DNA from: Phytophthora sp. 'mugwort'
Lineage: Eukaryota > Oomycota > Peronosporomycetes > Peronosporales > Peronosporaceae
DNA length: 64,000 nucleotides
Assembly: GCA_033558025.1 (NCBI GenBank)
Contig: JAUCEF010000005.1
Location: 3,534,001 to 3,598,000, forward strand
Direction of reading: 5' to 3'
Below, one piece after another: positions 20,664 to 29,790 of the stretch (positions within the stretch are counted from its first letter, which is position 1; the number at the start of each line of letters is the position of its first letter). A model generated the notes under the pieces. The model saw only the letters and a list, made by a program, of their open reading frames with translations. It was not told the origin of the DNA and ran no database searches. A program made the position numbers and the translations under genes.

Positions 20664-22904
20664 ATGGCGGACACGAGCTGGAAGCAGGCGTTGGCGAGCG
20701 AGGCGGACGCCACCAAAAAGGAGTGGATGGCGCTGGAGCGCCGGTACCACCTACATCTGAGCAGTGAGGATGCCGCGACGCAGGACAAGCACGTGTGTCT
20801 CTTCTTGAGTCTGTCGGATCCGGAGCTGCCGACACGTCTTAAGGGCCAAGTGGAGCTGCAGATTACGATGCCAGGAAAGTACCCGTTGGTAGCTGCTCAA
20901 GTGGACTTCACACAATGGAGCAGTCGACTATCACAAGAGCAGGTTGAAACACTGAACGCTGTGGTGAATGCAAGAGCTCAGGAGCTCTGCGGAGGCTTCT
21001 CAATGAGGAAGTTGCTGACTTGGATCGACAATAATTTTTGGAGAATCATTGCACCTTTCGAGAATAACCTGGAGGTGGAGCAAGAGGTGACAGTAGGGAG
21101 CAATGCACCGGCTGGTGAGCCGGAGGCTGCTATGGCTGGAGTCGAGGTGCCAGTCTCGACAGAGAAGAAACCGACGAGGAGACGTGGCCAACGACCTTGC
21201 CGCTTTTTCACAAACGGCAACTGCAGAGATGGTGACGACTGCAACTTTTCACATGTTAAGAAGGAGGAAAAGGTGAAGAATGGTGGTGAAATGTCAGACG
21301 TTCCAGAAGCGGACGGTACCTCAGTTGTCCGCGAAGCTGCCCCGGCACAGCCACCTGAATCAGCAAAAACTATGGCGGCAGCAGAAACAAAAAAGAAGAA
21401 AACTCGAGTACGCAAATGCAAGTTTTTCGCGCAGAACAAGTGTCGTGACGGAGACAAGTGCAAATTCTCGCACGAGTTCAAGAATCCCGGAATAAAGAAC
21501 AAGGGTCAGATGCAAGGATCCGAAACCCCGCCACGCGCTGTCATCGTGCAGCTAGGTGCTCCAGCTGGAGGTACAACCAAATCTACAGATAAAGAGCCAG
21601 TTGCAGAAGCTGAGGGCACCGCGGCAAGCGCCAACAGTGAAAACTATGGCATTCAACATGCAGACAGCGAAGAGTGGTCGGAAAAACAGCAGCGAGCACT
21701 CGACCTGGCGTTGAAAAAGTATCCGGCCTCGATGGACAAGAAGGAACGATGGACCAACATAGCAAACGAGGTGGACGGTCGGTCGCTGAATGAGTGCATC
21801 GACCGATTTAAAGCGCTGTGTGAGCTTGTGAGGCGCGGCATGAATCCTACTACGTTAGCCATTTCTCAGAAAGAGGTGGAAGGGGAAGATGAAACGGAGT
21901 CGAGCGAAAGCGAAAATCATGCTCGAAGTACTAGAATCACACCACCTGAGAAGCGCGTTACTGTCGAGACCGAACCCGACTTGAAGGGTACTCAAGTTTA
22001 CCTCGAGGATCTATTCCTTCATCAAGTTGGCACGCTGGTTGCCCATCGACTCGTTTGCCAGGTTCAGTGCGATAACTGTCCGCTCAAGTTTGACGCAATT
22101 CTGAATTTGGAATCTCCAGAAATCCAGAAATGGTGCCCTCGATGCAGTGTGCTTCACCACGTTCTGATGAGGCCTGTGTTTGCCCATTCACAGAGCAGTG
22201 TGCTAGCTTATATGGACACTGAGAACTGCTCGATTGTCGATGTGCTTCCTACCGATGTATTAGCTACATGCTTGGAATGCGGATGCGAAGCATTACTGGA
22301 GAAAATTACGCCGAGGCAGCGATCTGAGCAAACATGCTTTTCTTGTCACGTTAAGCTTGCGGTGATGGCGAAGCGCTTCGTGGCTGGCCAGCTGGGGGGA
22401 TCATGCGGTGACTTGCCTGGTGGTAATTCAGCAAAGGCTGTTAAGAGCACCAAGAAAGGAGCCAAGCAGGTCATGGAGACGTTTGTACTGGGGCAGCCGT
22501 TGCCTCGCAATGGAGCGTGTGACCACTACAAACATTCACTACGCTGGTTTAGATTCCAGTGCTGCGGCAAAGCCTTCCCATGCGACGTATGTCACGACTC
22601 GAGTGACTGCCTTGACGCTAACATGGGAAAATTTGCCAGTCGAATGATTTGCGGATTGTGCTCGAAAGAACAATCGAGCTCAGTTAAAATGTGCTCCTGT
22701 GGCAACGACGTAACAGCGAAAAAGCTGACCTCGCGTCACTGGGAAGGTGGTTCTGGGTGCCGAGATTCTTTGCAGATGTCTCGATGGGATAAACAAAAAT
22801 ATCGCGGCCAGAAGAAGACAGAGAGCAAGAAATTCAAACGGGTTGGTGCAGAAGCGAAGAAGCGTCGAGAGAATGCAAATGGGAATGCCAACGCACAGCA
22901 GTAA
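20664..22904 (+). CDS. RWD-CCCH-CCCH-SANT-CHY multidomain zinc finger protein
   Basis: A single exon of 746 residues. The first 130 residues look like an RWD domain (ITMPGKYPLVAAQVDF). Two CCCH zinc fingers follow: CRFFTNGNCRDGDDCNFSH from residue 179 and CKFFAQNKCRDGDKCKFSH from 252. A SANT/Myb-like repeat begins near 338 (WSEKQQRALDLALKKYP, then RWTNIANEVDGRSLNEC), like that of ZRF1/DNAJC2. After an acidic stretch there are paired-cysteine motifs (CDNCPLKF, CPRCSVLHH, CLECGCE), and from 619 a CHY-type zinc finger (CDHYKHSLRWFRFQCCGK, then CDVCHDSSDC). The tail is basic. CCCH fingers usually bind RNA; RWD and CHY domains often mediate contacts with ubiquitin enzymes. A link between RNA and ubiquitin or translation is inference. 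Confidence 0.88.
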   Translation: MADTSWKQALASEADATKKEWMALERRYHLHLSSEDAATQDKHVCLFLSLSDPELPTRLKGQVELQITMPGKYPLVAAQVDFTQWSSRLSQEQVETLNAVVNARAQELCGGFSMRKLLTWIDNNFWRIIAPFENNLEVEQEVTVGSNAPAGEPEAAMAGVEVPVSTEKKPTRRRGQRPCRFFTNGNCRDGDDCNFSHVKKEEKVKNGGEMSDVPEADGTSVVREAAPAQPPESAKTMAAAETKKKKTRVRKCKFFAQNKCRDGDKCKFSHEFKNPGIKNKGQMQGSETPPRAVIVQLGAPAGGTTKSTDKEPVAEAEGTAASANSENYGIQHADSEEWSEKQQRALDLALKKYPASMDKKERWTNIANEVDGRSLNECIDRFKALCELVRRGMNPTTLAISQKEVEGEDETESSESENHARSTRITPPEKRVTVETEPDLKGTQVYLEDLFLHQVGTLVAHRLVCQVQCDNCPLKFDAILNLESPEIQKWCPRCSVLHHVLMRPVFAHSQSSVLAYMDTENCSIVDVLPTDVLATCLECGCEALLEKITPRQRSEQTCFSCHVKLAVMAKRFVAGQLGGSCGDLPGGNSAKAVKSTKKGAKQVMETFVLGQPLPRNGACDHYKHSLRWFRFQCCGKAFPCDVCHDSSDCLDANMGKFASRMICGLCSKEQSSSVKMCSCGNDVTAKKLTSRHWEGGSGCRDSLQMSRWDKQKYRGQKKTESKKFKRVGAEAKKRRENANGNANAQQ

Positions 22905-23286
22905 AGATCATGTACATATATGAAAAAGATACAAGTCGGCATGCTTGCATTGAAGCGTAGCACCGCAGTTAACGAGGAAGTGAAGAAAAACATGAGATTT
23001 TCATCCGCTTAAATATACATAAAAATGTATGCCTTAGTGCATGTACTTGCAATGGTAATCGTGCTTTCCTGCGGCATCAACGTTGTCGCGATAACGTTGG
23101 GTAATCGGCTTGGAATGTATGTACTGTACAGTCTTGGTATGGATGTAGCAGCAAGGACTGAACTAAACATAAATACAGAAGGTAGAATAATGTAGAGATA
23201 AGAGCACAACGCTGTGTGCTATTCTAAGTGCTCGATCACCTGTGCTTCCGTGACGGAGTCACTCACTCACCGCGTCTACAGCCAAG
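22905..23286. other. Intergenic, 382 bp
   Basis: The 3' flank of the zinc finger gene and the promoter of the next small gene. I see no further gene. Confidence 0.5.
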
Positions 23287-23807
23287 ATGGTCCACTACAC
23301 GCTCGCTGGGCGAGTAAGCAGCGAGGAGTATGCTATCTGTGATCGACTGCTAGGTACGGAGCGGTTCCTTGCTAGCGTCTTGGCTCCAAGGGCATTTGCC
23401 TAATACTTCTGTGGCTCATTTACGCAGACATTCTGGCGACAACCTTGCCCGACTGCCAAGTAACAAAGTTGCCATCCAAGACTGACCGTTGGCCCAACGA
23501 TGCGGCCGAGCTGATGCGTCTGTATGGGTGAGTCGACCCATATTGGTACATTGCATATTTACTTACTGGCTTCCTAACTTTCTGTGTGCGCGGCAACAGC
23601 TTCAACTTGCCTACCTCTTCAAACCTTGTGATCAGTGACGTGGTCATCTGGACTGACACACGGCGTCTCCTGTGCTCAAACGTCGATGATTTTAGCACGT
23701 TTGTGGGGCGCAACTACGGCATTCAGCTGGACCTGACCGATGCAGAAGTGGTACTGTACATTAAGGCAAACGTGGAGGAACTGCGCCACTCGCAACAGCA
23801 GCAGTAG
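23287..23807 (+). CDS. Small protein resembling the isolated N-terminal domain of MDH1B
   Basis: Three exons: 23287-23353, 23428-23527 and 23600-23807, giving 124 residues with matching phases. The start VHYTLAGRVSSEEYAICDRLLD, then LPDCQVTKLPS and later SDVVIWTDTRRLL and FVGRNYGIQLDLTDAEV follow the pattern of the thioredoxin-like N-terminal domain of the vertebrate protein MDH1B (AGRADCPYYAK; LPDFRIHKI; SPIIWRELLDRGG), as I recall it. In MDH1B this domain precedes a malate dehydrogenase fold. Here the reading frame simply ends with a Gln run and a stop, and the next gene starts 108 bp later. So it is either a stand-alone family member or a split of a longer ancestor. Its function is unknown. 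I am fairly sure of the gene and less sure of the homology. Confidence 0.7.
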
Positions 23808-23915
23808 TAAATGGCTTCGTATTCTTTTAGAAGTACATTGTAAAAAAATGAAAAACGTAATTAAATGTCACTAACGTTCATATTAGTGACCCTTATTGTG
23901 ACGATCCAGTTCCCG

Positions 23916-25940
23916 ATGGCGATTTCCCGCGTGAAGGCGGCGGCGGCGGCGCTGCTGTGGACGCACCAGGCTTCTCAAGCTGCTACCCAGCGTCTGGCTT
24001 TCTCTACTGAAGCGACCGACGCTGCAGCTGCTGCGCTACGCATGGTAAATCCCATAACTCGAATGAAATGTATCCAGGCTGAGTGGTTGTTTATATACCA
24101 CCGACTCCAGGGTTTCAAGAAGGCTAGGAAGGACGAGGACGACGCGCTAAAGGTGGATGTGGGAGCGGATACGCAGTCGCTGGAGAATGTGAGCACGGTG
24201 TCACCGTCGGTGGTCGAGAAGAAACTCATGCCTCCCGCCATGAGCTCTACGCATCCGCTGTGGCTTACACAGGACCACCCAGTGACGGACTTGTCGGGCT
24301 TTGCACCGAAAATTGTAGTGGTGGGTGTCGGAGGAGCTGGAGGAAATGCAGGTGTGTGGGGTTAATGATGCTGGTGCGTTGAAACTGGGCTGATTGGTGG
24401 TGCCATGCGTTGTGGTGGACTTGATTGGCAGTGAACAACATGATCGCGCGTGGCCTGGAGGGCGTAGAATTCCTGGTATGCAACACAGACGCTCAGCACT
24501 TGCGCACGACGTTGACGGAGAACCGCGTTCAGATGGCACCTGATCTCACTGGAGGACTAGGATGTGGTGCCAACCCTGAAGTTGGGTGAGTGATTGCATG
24601 CCGTTTTTGACGGGCGAGGAGTATCTTACGCGTCGAACTTTTATGACTGTCGTTTTCGGATTTATTATTATTATAGCCGTGAAGCTGCAGAAGCGGCGAT
24701 TGATGAAATTTTGGAGCGGGTTCAGGGAGCGAACATGGTACGTTGCGGTGCCATTTCGAACAATGCTCGTGTTGAGGAGATCAAGGCTGCTTGACTGCGA
24801 CGACGATATAACTCACTACCGCTTTGCTTGCTTCAATAAAGATGTTTGTTACTGCGGGTATGGGCGGTGGGACAGGCACGGGAGCAGCCCCTGTCATTGC
24901 CCAGGCAGCTCTAGAGGCTGGTATTCTTACCGTTGCAGTAGTCACCAAGGTATGTGCGAGTTGTAACATCGTGACCTGGAGACTGTAATACCTAACAGCG
25001 TCGATCAAAACCGTTGTGTTTTATAGCCGTTCCGTTTTGAGGGTAACAACCGCGCGAAGCTTGCGGCGCAAGGTCTTGCTGAACTGAAGGATAGCGTGGA
25101 TACGATGCTTGTGATCCCGAACCAGAATCTGTTCAATATGTCGAACGAACGCACTTCGTTGATGGATGCTTTCAGGTGCGTGTCGTTATCGAGCAGATCG
25201 GTTGTGTATAGGCAACGGGAGTATTATCGTTAATGGTGACTGTTCTTCCTGTACTCAGAATGGCGGACAATGTGCTCCTTGACGGTGTCAAGAATATCTC
25301 TGATCTTATGGTGATGCCAGGGCTTATTAACCTCGACTTTGCGGACGTTCAATCGGTACGCAGCTTTACTAGTTTATGTCGGTGATTGAATCCTTGTATT
25401 CATCAAACACTGTATATAATCCGTACCTGTAGGTGATGCAAAACATGGGAAACGCCATGATGGGAAGTGGAGAGGCTGGTGGAGAGAACCGGTGCGTCTG
25501 AGTGTTGCTGACGGGCGGTGTTGGAGATGGGTGGCTTGGCTAAACCGTTGGGTTGGTTATGTTTGGACATCTTGTAGGGCTCTGCGTGCTGCTGAGGACG
25601 CGCTTGCGAACCCTCTTCTGGGTGACATTTCGATCAAGGTATGCTTCAAATCATGTTGTTTTTCACGCTTAAAATACTGTCCCATGCATAAGTGTCGGTT
25701 ATTTCGTTTGCTTACTTTTTCATTCGTGGTGTACAGGACGCCAAAGGCATGATCGTGAATATCACGGGTGGCTCCGACCTGACGCTGTTTGAAGTCGACG
25801 AAGCTGCGGAGCGAGTGACGCGGGAACTCGACGACCCGCACGCCAACATTATCTTCGGCTCGACGTTCGACGACTCGCTTGACGGCAAGTTGCGCGTCTC
25901 CGTGGTTGCCACTGGCATCGCCGACCCCGAAAAGTTATAG
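23916..25940 (+). CDS. ftsZ: Mitochondrial division GTPase FtsZ
   Basis: Ten exons: 23916-24044, 24111-24351, 24432-24585, 24677-24737, 24842-24949, 25027-25175, 25259-25355, 25433-25491, 25578-25638 and 25737-25940, giving 420 residues. The first intron (66 nt) is in frame and could be missed. FtsZ is a tubulin-like GTPase that forms the division ring. Motifs include [18 protein letters not shown], the tubulin signature [14 protein letters not shown] (residues 200-213), PFRFEGNNR and [18 protein letters not shown]. The N terminus ([20 protein letters not shown]) is rich in Ala, Arg and Ser without acids, a mitochondrial targeting pattern; an upstream ATG at 23865 would spoil this. Oomycetes lack plastids but keep mitochondrial FtsZ, which fits. 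The long C-terminal tail of bacterial FtsZ is absent. Confidence 0.95.
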
Positions 25941-26215
25941 AAGCCGCATTATGAGCGAGCGTGAGATGAGGCTGGTCAATACCAAGCGTAAACAGCCAAC
26001 GACGTTGTATCGATGGACAACCTTGCGTCTTGCCGCCCATGAGTTGAAGAGCATGTTGTGATAACTCTTGTGTGTGCTGATCGCATTGATATTATACTGA
26101 CTGCTTCATACTTAGTTTTGCACAACGCCCTGCCCATGGGGCGATGCGGCTCTATTGGCCGGCTAGCAGCTACCCCTCGAGGTAGAAATCAAAATTGCAC
26201 TATCCAACAACACAA

Positions 26216-27169
26216 TTAGAACGCGTATTCCTTGTTGTCGATAGAGAAGGTCGCTTGCTGTGAAAGGCGCTCAGGTGGTAAGGATGAGAGTGCCTCATTC
26301 AGGTCGTAAGCAGCCCACATCGACGTGAGTCGGACAACCACTTCTTCGCACGTAAGGCGAGCGCCCTTAGGCACCACCACCTGTTTTATAGCGTCTTCGA
26401 GAGGGACGCCCTCGTCGTAGCAGCGTTGGTCATCGTATTTCTTTCCGTAGCCGTCCTCATCGCTGTCCGAATAATCCATAATGGGGTCTTCCGATTCGTT
26501 CGGCTGTGTGGACGCATCATCCGACCTGATACTCATCATCGCCTTGCTGTGCGAGAAGATAGATTTGCCACCTGACACCTGACTGTGTGTGAAAATAGGT
26601 TTGCTCGACGACTTGCTGGCGCTGAACAACTCCCTGTCGAAGAGCGACGGTGAAATGGGCGGGGCCGGCTCCGGCACGGGCATCACCGGCTGGTCCACCA
26701 CAGCATACGATTCGAGCGAGAGCGACTTATTAATCTTTGAGATAATGGAGCCGTTCATCGGCTGCGCTCCTCGGATGAGGAACGGCCGCATCATGTCCTT
26801 AATCTCCTCGCCACAGATGCCGCACTTGGGGAGATCGTTGTAAACGCGCCCCACTAGCAGCTTGAGGAAGTCCTGCAGCGCTGAGACGCGGTGGCGCACC
26901 ACCGAGTTGGCACGCAGCAGCGACTTACCTGGGAAGCAGAACTTGCTGATGGCGCGGTTGAAGCTGGCGCAGTTGGCGCACGAGACGCCGCGCGTGGCGA
27001 GCTTATGCTGAATATCCTTGCGCAGCTGCAGAAACTGCGAGTAGCGGCGGTTGACGGTCCATTCCTGGTTGGTGGGCTGCACCAACATGCAGATGCTGTA
27101 AAGCGTGTGAGTGGGCCGGTTAAGCGCCGCCGGGATGAACACCTGCACTCCGCTCTGAAACATGCTCAT
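26216..27169 (-). CDS. PX-domain phosphoinositide-binding protein
   Basis: A single exon of 317 residues. Residues 1-115 form a PX domain: VFIPAALNRP, TLYSICMLVQ, WTVNRRYSQFLQLRKDIQ (the basic RRYSQF motif that contacts the phosphoinositide head group), a Pro-poor loop with cysteines (CANCASF) and VVRHRVSALQDFLKLLVGRV. The CANC and CGIC pairs (near residues 63 and 117) might bind zinc, which is unusual in a PX protein. The rest is a Ser-rich linker, an acidic block (DYSDSDEDGYGKK) and a short conserved C terminus. PX domains dock proteins on endosomal membranes through PI3P. No BAR, kinase or GAP domain is visible. Confidence 0.85.
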   Translation of the reverse strand: MSMFQSGVQVFIPAALNRPTHTLYSICMLVQPTNQEWTVNRRYSQFLQLRKDIQHKLATRGVSCANCASFNRAISKFCFPGKSLLRANSVVRHRVSALQDFLKLLVGRVYNDLPKCGICGEEIKDMMRPFLIRGAQPMNGSIISKINKSLSLESYAVVDQPVMPVPEPAPPISPSLFDRELFSASKSSSKPIFTHSQVSGGKSIFSHSKAMMSIRSDDASTQPNESEDPIMDYSDSDEDGYGKKYDDQRCYDEGVPLEDAIKQVVVPKGARLTCEEVVVRLTSMWAAYDLNEALSSLPPERLSQQATFSIDNKEYAF

Positions 27170-28717
27170 GGCTGCCTGCGTGTTGTCGTGCTACGTTAAA
27201 TGGCTCGCTGTCTGTGTCCTGATCCGGTCGGGTTGTCTTCTCCGCCGCTCACTTCCTCCTACTGCTTTGGACGGGGCAGATGTGCGGGGGTATAGTACAA
27301 CGCGCAGAGCTCGCGGTGACTGCAGGCTTGTGTACGTCGTCTCCGGAGAGTGACGTGGGGTGGTTGGTTGGAAATACCGACTGCGTCTGCACGCTGGAGC
27401 TGGATAGTGTAGCGCCGCGCTCCGTCTGGATGGTGCCGATATGCGACCCGTCCCCGGCCCGTTTACGTCAGAGTTACGCCACCGTCAAAGGCTGCAAGCT
27501 GCAACCACCTGAAGTTTGTATGTGGTTACGATGTCGGGGCACGGGTGCAGACTCGGCGCACAGCATTAGTCCAGCCCTCAGAGCAGACAGGCGAGCGGCG
27601 CTGAACTGCGCTGCAACGCACGTCACTCCAAAGGATCTCGCGGCTGAAACTGCATTGAGCAGTGCATTAAGCTGCAATGAACCAGCACGCAAAAGGAAAA
27701 TCCGTCAGAAACCGCCATCCGCGCAAGCCCCGGAAACTGCTTTGCATTCGGATGTGCCGCCGTCCACAAAGACTTTCGACTGCTAACCCGCCCCGAGTGA
27801 AACATCCCTAACTGCCGCAGTCGGAAATCGTGCTCGAAAGCCAAACGTTGGGATCGGGAACTCGGTGGAGCCAGGCTGCTTCCACGCACGAATGCGGTCC
27901 TACGATGATGCAGCATAGGGGTTGGCTGCCTCGCTCGTGCACGCACGATGTGATCCTGATGCAAGTTGCACCTTTCAAAAAGAACATGGCGAGCGAGCCT
28001 AAGAGCGTCAAAACGCGGTTAGGTTAACCGTTACCTGGTTGCAGTCAGTCGGGTGAACCGCTTTGCGGAGCGGAGGGGGGGGGAATACATGTACACTGCT
28101 ACGCCACTAAGCGGCGCCGATGCGATACAATCCTTATTGACAGCGCCTTGGTCCGCCCTCGCTGAGTGCAGCCGAAGAGCAATAAATTTCGGGTCGTGGC
28201 GTTGAAGGCGCGACTGTCCGCATCGGGGTATCGGATTGTGTACACAGACGTGACGAGAGGCACCAACTTGACAGGAAACTAACGAAACAGATCACAATGC
28301 GTTGCCTTATACAGCACTGTCGATCAAGGTTAGCAGGATAATCATGTTGTGTACATGTAGCTAAAGCGGTACACATCGGATTGCTGTGTCGGCCGAATTA
28401 CCTATTGTTGTTCTGAAATTAATTTTCAGTCTACAGGGGTTACCATTTTCCCCTCACATTTCATACATGTATATGTGAGGGCTTGTATATGATCATAATA
28501 TGATCATCCTATGTGCATGGATAGGTTTATGACTTTTATGACCACTTTTAACCTTAGCTCTCCAATAATAGATTTGATCTGATAACCGTGCATACCGGTA
28601 CTTGTGCAAAACACAGCTCTCGCTAACTTTTGACTAAATACAAAAAGAGAGTGAGTGTTGCCGCCCAACTAAAAAAGGAGGGGGTGAATGCCACATAAAA
28701 CGACCAACGGAGGAGAG
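27170..28717. other. Intergenic region, 1.5 kb, no supported gene
   Basis: The upstream flank of the PX gene followed by AT-rich sequence. The frame 27280-27786 is long for its size but has no domain, and its composition follows the local GC-rich bias, so I do not call it. A G-run lies near 28073-28082. Confidence 0.45.
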
Positions 28718-28850
28718 CGGTTGCGAGCGCGCGTAGCCACAGCAAAACCCGAGCGGGGTGCCCGTGAAGGGCCGCGGCATTTGCGGAGGCGCCCAGCGCC
28801 GATATTTCCAGCGAGCTGAGCACTGGTTAGCGGGCCGAACGTAGAATAAT
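28718..28850. repeat. Dispersed repeat, copy A (pair with 29127-29260)
   Basis: This shares with 29127-29260 the blocks GAGCGCGCGTAGCCACAGCA, GCCCAGCGCCGA, CAGCGAGC and GAACGTA in the same order and orientation, with diverged spacers. It is a direct repeat of about 130 bp. I see no coding function. It may be the edge of an unidentified mobile element lying before the Crypton. Confidence 0.6.
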
Positions 28851-29126
28851 TTCCTCGCAGGAGTGCAGCTACTGCCGTTGCGAAGCAAAGCCCAAGACCG
28901 CGATGACATCGTCCCCAAGCGGCTAGGGTTACCTGTGATATGAGACATTGAATACAAAACGTAAGTATAAGCTAAAAGTGTAACGCAGCGAGTGGGGAGG
29001 AGCAACGAGTGCCATACCAAAAATACCCCCACGGCGAGCGAAAATACCCACAGAGGTGACATAGCTGTCTCAACGGCGGGGCGACGCAGTACTTGGATCT
29101 CCGTAGACGAGGCAGCAACTAAGGCG

Positions 29127-29260
29127 AGCGGGTGTGAGCGCGCGTAGCCACAGCAAACCTGCGCCACACTTACAGAGGCGGGCCCAGCGCCGAGCTCCTC
29201 AGCGAGCCGCGCATTGCACTCACCTGAACGTACAATCTATATCGCGAGCGAAGCGAACCG
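29127..29260. repeat. Dispersed repeat, copy B
   Basis: Second copy of the repeat at 28718-28850, with the same block order and orientation. The 276 bp between the copies has no supported gene. Confidence 0.6.
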
Positions 29261-29596
29261 CGGGGGCGCCAACCAAGCATAGCGCGGCTGGTCAATTTTT
29301 ATGCCACTACCTGCGAGACACGATTATGCATTTGGGCGACAAAGGGATGTCAACTTCTATAGTTAGCCCAGTAAGAAGGATTTCACTCGTGGCTGGATGT
29401 CCTAACTTTTATCGTTTGGTTGTTCTAATTATGGGCTCCAGGTTTTTTCATCAGGTTTTCACAGGGATGAATATACACGTCTTTCCGACGGATAGAGCTG
29501 AGAGATTGTGGGCTGAGCACTAAAACACCTTTATTATCCAATCAGAGCACGCCGTTTTGCCAATTTAGCCAATAGTGTGCATCCGGTCAAGGTTTT

Positions 29597-29624
29597 ACAT
29601 TCCGACAAATATTTGTCGGAATGT
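29597..29624. repeat. Perfect 28-bp palindrome
   Basis: The half-site ACATTCCGACAAAT is followed directly by its exact reverse complement, with no spacer. It lies 167 bp before the first codon of the Crypton recombinase relic. It could be a dimeric protein binding site or a cruciform. Confidence 0.8.
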
Positions 29625-29790
29625 GAGGCAAAATGTAGCTATCACAATATAAAATTAAGTCAAAAATGTATTTTTCAAATATCTTCGCAGTTCCGACAAC
29701 TGGGCACCACTTGTACCGGTAGTCTACGTTGTGGACACTAGCTGTCGGACACTCGTCCATATTTGACAAAAAGCAGAATAGACAGTCAGC

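Noticed and set aside
27280..27786. 168-codon plus-strand ORF upstream of the PX gene
   Set aside because: No domain, no paralog and a GC-biased composition that yields long chance frames. Several overlapping frames on both strands are equally open.
28634..29167. 177-codon minus-strand ORF across the repeat pair
   Set aside because: It spans both repeat copies and their spacer, so its repeated CGYARS motif reflects the DNA repeat rather than a protein.
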